Shown here piece after piece: positions 32,380 to 35,786 of a stretch of DNA of 35,786 nt (the stretch's first letter is position 1; each line of letters begins with the position of its first letter). This DNA comes from CALKXV01 sp964632495 (GTDB lineage: Bacteria; Pseudomonadota; Alphaproteobacteria; Rhodobacterales; Rhodobacteraceae). Made by a program: the position numbers and the translations under genes. The stretch lies in the NCBI GenBank assembly GCA_964632495.1, contig CAZWDS010000031.1:1-35786 (forward strand). The letters run 5' to 3'. The notes below the pieces were generated by a model. It did not search any database. It worked only from the letters and a program-made list of their open reading frames with translations, and had not been told where the DNA came from.

Positions 32380-33711
32380 TCACGTTTCGCTTTCTTCGAA
32401 AGCGATCCGCTGGACACGCTGCGCATGTCCAGCGTTATTTTGCGTATTTGAAAAGAGATGAAGAGCGGACCCGGCGAGCTTGGACGCGTCGATCCCGGTG
32501 ATCTCTGTTTTGATCAGGCTGCCTTCGGGTTGTGGGGCTTTGAAAATGACTTCGGCGAAATGTTCCGTGCGCCCCATATGAGGGGTTTCGGTGAGGACTG
32601 TCTGGGTTGTACCCACTTGCGCGGCGAGATGGGACTGAACAGCCCCCTCGCCTTTCTTGCGAAGGCGTGCCGCGCGGTCGCGAATGGTCGGCCCTTCAAG
32701 TTGCGGCATGCGGGCCGCTGGCGTGCCCGGGCGCGGCGAATAGGGAAAAACATGCAGCCATGTGAGGGCACAGTCGTCGACCAGCTTTAGCGAGTTTTCG
32801 AACATCTCTTCGGTTTCAGTCGGGAAACCGGCGATGATATCGGCGCCGAATGTCATGTCGGGGCGCAAACGGCGGGCCTCGGTGCAAAAGGCGATGGCGT
32901 CATCACGCAGGTGGCGGCGTTTCATGCGCTTCAGGATCATGTCGTCGCCCGCTTGCAGCGACAGGTGCAGATGGGGCATCAGGCGCGGCTCGGCGGCGAT
33001 GGCCTCCATAAGGGCCGGATCGACTTCGATGCTGTCGATCGAAGAGATGCGCAAGCGCGGCAAATCGGGGACCAGTTTCAGTATGCGACGCACCAGATCG
33101 CCAAGCTGCGGTGTTCCCGGCAAATCGCCGCCCCAAGAGGTTAGATCGACGCCGGTCAGCACCACTTCGTTAAAGCCCCTGTCCACAAGACGTTTAATCT
33201 GGTCCACCACGACGCCTGCGGGCACCGAGCGCGAATTGCCACGGCCATAGGGAATAATGCAGAAGGTGCAGCGGTGGTCGCATCCGTTTTGCACCTGCAC
33301 ATAAGCGCGATGACGGCCGAACCCGTCGATCAGATGTCCTGCGGTTTCAGTGACCGACATGATGTCATCGACCATCACCGGTTCGGTTTCGCCGACCGCG
33401 ATACCCGCCCAGTGTTCAGGCGCCATCTTTTCGGTATTACCCAGAACGACCGACACGTCGTCCATCGCGGCAAAGCGTTCAGGTTCGGTCTGGGCGGCAC
33501 ACCCTGTCGCAATCACCTGAGCACCGGGATTTTCACGGGCAAGGCGCCGAATTTCTTTTTGGCTTTTGCGCACGGCTTCGGCTGTGACGGCACAAGTATT
33601 GACGATGACCGCGTTGGTCAGCCCGGCCGCTTCGGCCATTTCCCGCATCGCTTCGGATTCATACGCGTTCAAACGGCACCCAAGTGTCGTGAACTTTGGC
33701 GGGGACGTCAT
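32380..33711 (-). CDS. mtaB: tRNA t6A37 methylthiotransferase MtaB
   Basis: A 443-residue radical-SAM methylthiotransferase that converts t6A37 to ms2t6A37 in ANN-decoding tRNAs. The N-terminal UPF0004 domain binds one 4Fe-4S cluster through Cys in LGCRLNAYE, VNTCAVTAEA and ATGCAAQTEP. The radical-SAM cluster is bound by CDHRCTFCIIPYGRG. The following region has VVLTGVDLTSWG, LHLSLQAGDDMILKRMKRRH and ADIIAGFPTETEEMF. Motif spacing matches MtaB rather than MiaB or RimO (for example, CxxxCxxC followed by IPYGRG). Its ATG overlaps the dapF stop by 4 bp. Confidence 0.94.
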   Translation of the reverse strand: MTSPPKFTTLGCRLNAYESEAMREMAEAAGLTNAVIVNTCAVTAEAVRKSQKEIRRLARENPGAQVIATGCAAQTEPERFAAMDDVSVVLGNTEKMAPEHWAGIAVGETEPVMVDDIMSVTETAGHLIDGFGRHRAYVQVQNGCDHRCTFCIIPYGRGNSRSVPAGVVVDQIKRLVDRGFNEVVLTGVDLTSWGGDLPGTPQLGDLVRRILKLVPDLPRLRISSIDSIEVDPALMEAIAAEPRLMPHLHLSLQAGDDMILKRMKRRHLRDDAIAFCTEARRLRPDMTFGADIIAGFPTETEEMFENSLKLVDDCALTWLHVFPYSPRPGTPAARMPQLEGPTIRDRAARLRKKGEGAVQSHLAAQVGTTQTVLTETPHMGRTEHFAEVIFKAPQPEGSLIKTEITGIDASKLAGSALHLFSNTQNNAGHAQRVQRIAFEESET

Positions 33712-34535
33712 GTGAGCGATCCAAGATGAAGCACGCCGTCAAAGACATGCGCCGTCGGACCGGTCATCCAGACACCTGTCTCACGCCAGTCGATGTGAAT
33801 TTGACCGCCATCCAGATCAATAGTGACTGCGCGGCCCGTCAAGCCTCGGCGCACGGCGGCAACCGCTATGGCGCAGGACGACGAGCCAGAGGCCAGCGTC
33901 ACGCCCACGCCACGCTCCCACACCCGCAGTCTCAGGTGGTTTTCGCCAATGACCTGAACGAATTGCACGTTGGTCCGTTCGGGGAACAGGGGGTGGTGTT
34001 CGTAGATTGGCCCAAGCTTATCCAAAGGCACGGTCGAAACGTCATCGACAAAGAAGGTGCAGTGGGGATTGCCCATGGAGGTGGCGACCGGATCGCCTTC
34101 GATGGGCAAGTGGAGCGTATCGGTCGCGCTGGCCAGCGGGATGTCTTGCCAGTCGGTCATCGGCGCGCCCATGTTCACGCGTGTCAGACCGCCCTTTGCA
34201 TCTTCGCAGGCAAGAGCGCCCCGCTCTGTTCGCAGGGTCAGCGCGTCTCGACCGGTTTCATCCATCAAGTATCGCGCGATACAGCGTGTGGCGTTGCCGC
34301 AGGCTGCGGCTTGGCTGCCATCTGCATTGTAAAAGACCAGTCGCGCCACCGCCTCCGGGTCGGGCAGGATCACCGCCAATTGGTCAAAGCCAACGCCCAT
34401 ATGACGATCCCCAATTGCACGCGCCAACTCAGCCGTCATCGCGCCCTCGCTTTCACGATGGTCGATCACAACGAAGTCGTTGCCAAGCCCATGCATTTTC
34501 ATGAAAGGCAGGCGGAGGGAGGACGCATTGGACAT
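33708..34535 (-). CDS. dapF: Diaminopimelate epimerase with a Ser in place of the second catalytic Cys
   Basis: A 275-residue enzyme from MSNASSLRLPFMKMHGLG; the frame extends to a TTG at 34571. DapF interconverts LL- and meso-diaminopimelate for lysine and peptidoglycan synthesis, using two Cys as acid and base. The first is Cys79 in NADGSQAAACGNATR. The second should lie in an ACGxGxC motif, but here it reads TLASGSSSCAIAVAA: Ser216 (codon TCT, 33888-33890) takes the place of the catalytic Cys, and Cys221 keeps the later one. MHGLGNDFVVID and MGNPHCTFFVDD are otherwise typical. Its genes on both sides are housekeeping, so it is expected to be the working DapF. Confidence 0.9.
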   Translation of the reverse strand: MSNASSLRLPFMKMHGLGNDFVVIDHRESEGAMTAELARAIGDRHMGVGFDQLAVILPDPEAVARLVFYNADGSQAAACGNATRCIARYLMDETGRDALTLRTERGALACEDAKGGLTRVNMGAPMTDWQDIPLASATDTLHLPIEGDPVATSMGNPHCTFFVDDVSTVPLDKLGPIYEHHPLFPERTNVQFVQVIGENHLRLRVWERGVGVTLASGSSSCAIAVAAVRRGLTGRAVTIDLDGGQIHIDWRETGVWMTGPTAHVFDGVLHLGSLT

Positions 34536-34574
34536 GTTTGGCGATATAGACTTGTCCGCTGGCCTGAGCAACGC

Positions 34575-35534
34575 CTAGCGGACCGCCGCGGCTGGACCGA
34601 TGTCAAGGATACGATTGGTCCAGACATAACCGCCCAATTGTTTCGGTACGCGGGCAAGGGTTTCGGCATCATCAATACCGCTGGTAAATCCGCTGCCATC
34701 CCATGGGCCCAGCACAATAACATCCGACCCCGCCCCTTGCATACGATCCGTCAACCGATGCGGCCAGCCCCAAAGCCAAGGCCCTACGTTCAGGGGAACA
34801 GGTACCAAGGTGTTTCGGCAAGCTTTGGGGATATGGCCGCTCCAGCCCCAAAAAGCATATCGCAGAAGGCATGCTTTGGCGCTGGCGCGGTCAAAACCGC
34901 GCAAGCCCGGGATCGTCTCTAGGGCCGCCTGTGTTGGGGGACGGCCGCCATAGACCCCAAAAAGGCGCGCCCGGGCTGTTGGTTTTTCGATATCCTTTGC
35001 CAAAACCTGTGCTTCCAACGCATCCCGGCTTTTAAAGTTGACCAGAACGGGTCCGGGTAAATTGGCAGACAGTATATCAACAAGGGTCGGCATGGGGCCG
35101 ATCTCTTGATCACGGAATGGGAACGTTTCGCCATCTGACGTGAAGCCAAACCCGATGTCCAACGCCTGCAACGAGGCGAGATCAAAGTCTCGCGTCACGC
35201 CGCGCCCGTTGGTCTGACAGTCCAGGCCCCAGTCGTGGAAAACCACCAGATGCCCGTCTGTCGTCAGGTGCACATCGATTTCAACAGCCACTGCGCCGGC
35301 CTCAAAAGCCGCCAAAATCGAGGGCAGTGTGTTTTCAATGTATGGATGTGTCGGGGGTTCGATCTGGGCCGCACGACATGTGTCAGCAGACAGGTCTTCG
35401 CCCGCATAGATCTGATGCGCGCCACGATGCGCGATGACGCCCGGACGACGATCTTCGGGCACGTCAACAAAGCGAGACGTATTCCCAAGCCACAGGGCGC
35501 CAATCACCAAAACGAGACCCACCAAAATCCGCAC
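34575..35534 (-). CDS. Glycerophosphodiester phosphodiesterase family protein
   Basis: A 319-residue protein with an N-terminal hydrophobic segment (MRILVGLVLVIGALWLGN) that acts as signal peptide or anchor, so the domain faces the periplasm. GDPD motifs are in order: IAHRGA, ENTLPSILAAFEAG, AVEIDVHLTTDGHLVVFHD. The later half (VLVNFKSRDALEAQV, GSDVIVLGPWDGSGFTSGID) completes the TIM barrel. The family splits deacylated phospholipids into glycerol 3-phosphate and an alcohol. A segment RGAHQIYAGEDLSADTCRAA between the first two motifs looks like an insertion. It is followed by dapF after 39 bp. Confidence 0.9.
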   Translation of the reverse strand: MRILVGLVLVIGALWLGNTSRFVDVPEDRRPGVIAHRGAHQIYAGEDLSADTCRAAQIEPPTHPYIENTLPSILAAFEAGAVAVEIDVHLTTDGHLVVFHDWGLDCQTNGRGVTRDFDLASLQALDIGFGFTSDGETFPFRDQEIGPMPTLVDILSANLPGPVLVNFKSRDALEAQVLAKDIEKPTARARLFGVYGGRPPTQAALETIPGLRGFDRASAKACLLRYAFWGWSGHIPKACRNTLVPVPLNVGPWLWGWPHRLTDRMQGAGSDVIVLGPWDGSGFTSGIDDAETLARVPKQLGGYVWTNRILDIGPAAAVR

Positions 35535-35693
35535 GTCACTTTTCCTCTGTCATGCCCCTAGACACACCCATCTTGACCTCACGGATCAAGGCTTGCCGGT
35601 CCGTAACACTGGCGTGTCTACAATTTCGCGTGTCAGCCACAAACACGCAATGGTCTGCTTCTGAGCAAGCTCGAAGCACCACACGATTAACAC

Positions 35694-35722
35694 TTGACGA
35701 GTCATGAACGGCCCATTACGTC
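35694..35722 (+). promoter_or_regulatory. Possible promoter of tRNA-Lys
   Basis: TTGACG at 35694-35699 is a good -35. With a 17-base spacer the -10 would be TTACGT at 35717-35722, which is weak. Transcription would begin a few bases before the tRNA. Confidence 0.4.
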
Positions 35723-35734
35723 GGGCGCTCGAGT

Positions 35735-35786
35735 GGGCCGTTAGCTCAGTTGGTAGAGCAACTGACTTTTAATCAGTAGGTCGATG
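35735..35786 (+). tRNA. tRNA-Lys (TTT), cut by the window end
   Basis: The 5' part of a tRNA: acceptor strand GGGCCGT, D arm GCTC...GAGC, and anticodon arm CTGAC-TTTTAAT-(C)AG with anticodon TTT. The T arm and the 3' end lie beyond the window. Confidence 0.93.

Noticed and set aside
33696..34922. 408-residue open frame on the plus strand
   Set aside because: Shadow of dapF and GDPD; no motif, and the minus-strand genes are secure.
1..35786. CRISPR arrays, insertion sequences, phage genes
   Set aside because: No regularly spaced direct repeats, transposase, integrase or structural phage genes were seen on either strand.

Overview
The window reads as a chromosomal segment of an alphaproteobacterium of the Rhodobacteraceae (Roseobacter group). 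The grounds are high-GC codon use, many ATGA/GTGA gene overlaps, a petABC operon with a separate cytochrome c1, a tRNA-His with A73 and no G-1 (an alphaproteobacterial trait), an RpoH of the alphaproteobacterial type, and small proteins (DUF6476-like, DUF6324-like) that I know only from Rhodobacterales. No phage, insertion sequence or CRISPR array is visible.

Layout. 62-1771: a large P-loop (zeta-toxin-like) protein of unknown role. 1777-5486 (minus): an IorAB-like molybdenum hydroxylase (2Fe-2S subunit, molybdopterin subunit), a dihaem cytochrome c and a small membrane protein, facing a TetR regulator (5593-6153) across a region with an inverted repeat. 6182-15987 (plus): a tightly packed catabolic operon. 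16084-18078 (minus): acpS-lepB-rnc. 18139-21202: lipoprotein, pncB, small membrane protein, a structured non-coding stretch, and mmcB behind a near-consensus LexA box. 21183-22092: DUF6324-like gene, GNAT enzyme, tRNA-His. 22093-22715: AT-rich stretch without a recognisable gene. 22716-24768: fatty-acid desaturase facing an ArgP-like LysR regulator with a perfect palindrome. 24778-27943: phosphoesterase, DUF6476-like gene, rluD, rpoH. 28023-31468 (minus): zinc-ribbon membrane protein, then petABC. 31616-35534 (minus): GST, mtaB, dapF, GDPD. The window closes inside tRNA-Lys.

The most interesting system is the operon at 7178-15987. In order it encodes an allantoate amidohydrolase-like enzyme, a PucG-like ureidoglycine-glyoxylate aminotransferase, a 57-residue protein that looks like a detached FdrA domain, AllG (DUF1116), AllF/FdrA, a carbamate kinase (AllK), AllH (DUF2877) and an HpxW-type gamma-glutamyltransferase-fold oxamate amidohydrolase. 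Read together these predict a complete route: allantoate -> ureidoglycine -> oxalurate (plus glycine) -> oxamate + carbamoyl phosphate -> ATP, while oxamate -> oxalate + ammonia. The oxamate carbamoyltransferase part is known from E. coli anaerobic allantoin use, and the HpxW part from Klebsiella urate use. Having both, joined by PucG, in one operon of a presumably respiring marine-type alphaproteobacterium is the main thing to follow up.

Other points worth checking are a class IV aminotransferase-fold protein without the Schiff-base lysine at the head of this operon, a DapF with serine in place of the second catalytic cysteine, the LexA-like site before mmcB, and several inverted repeats in promoter regions.
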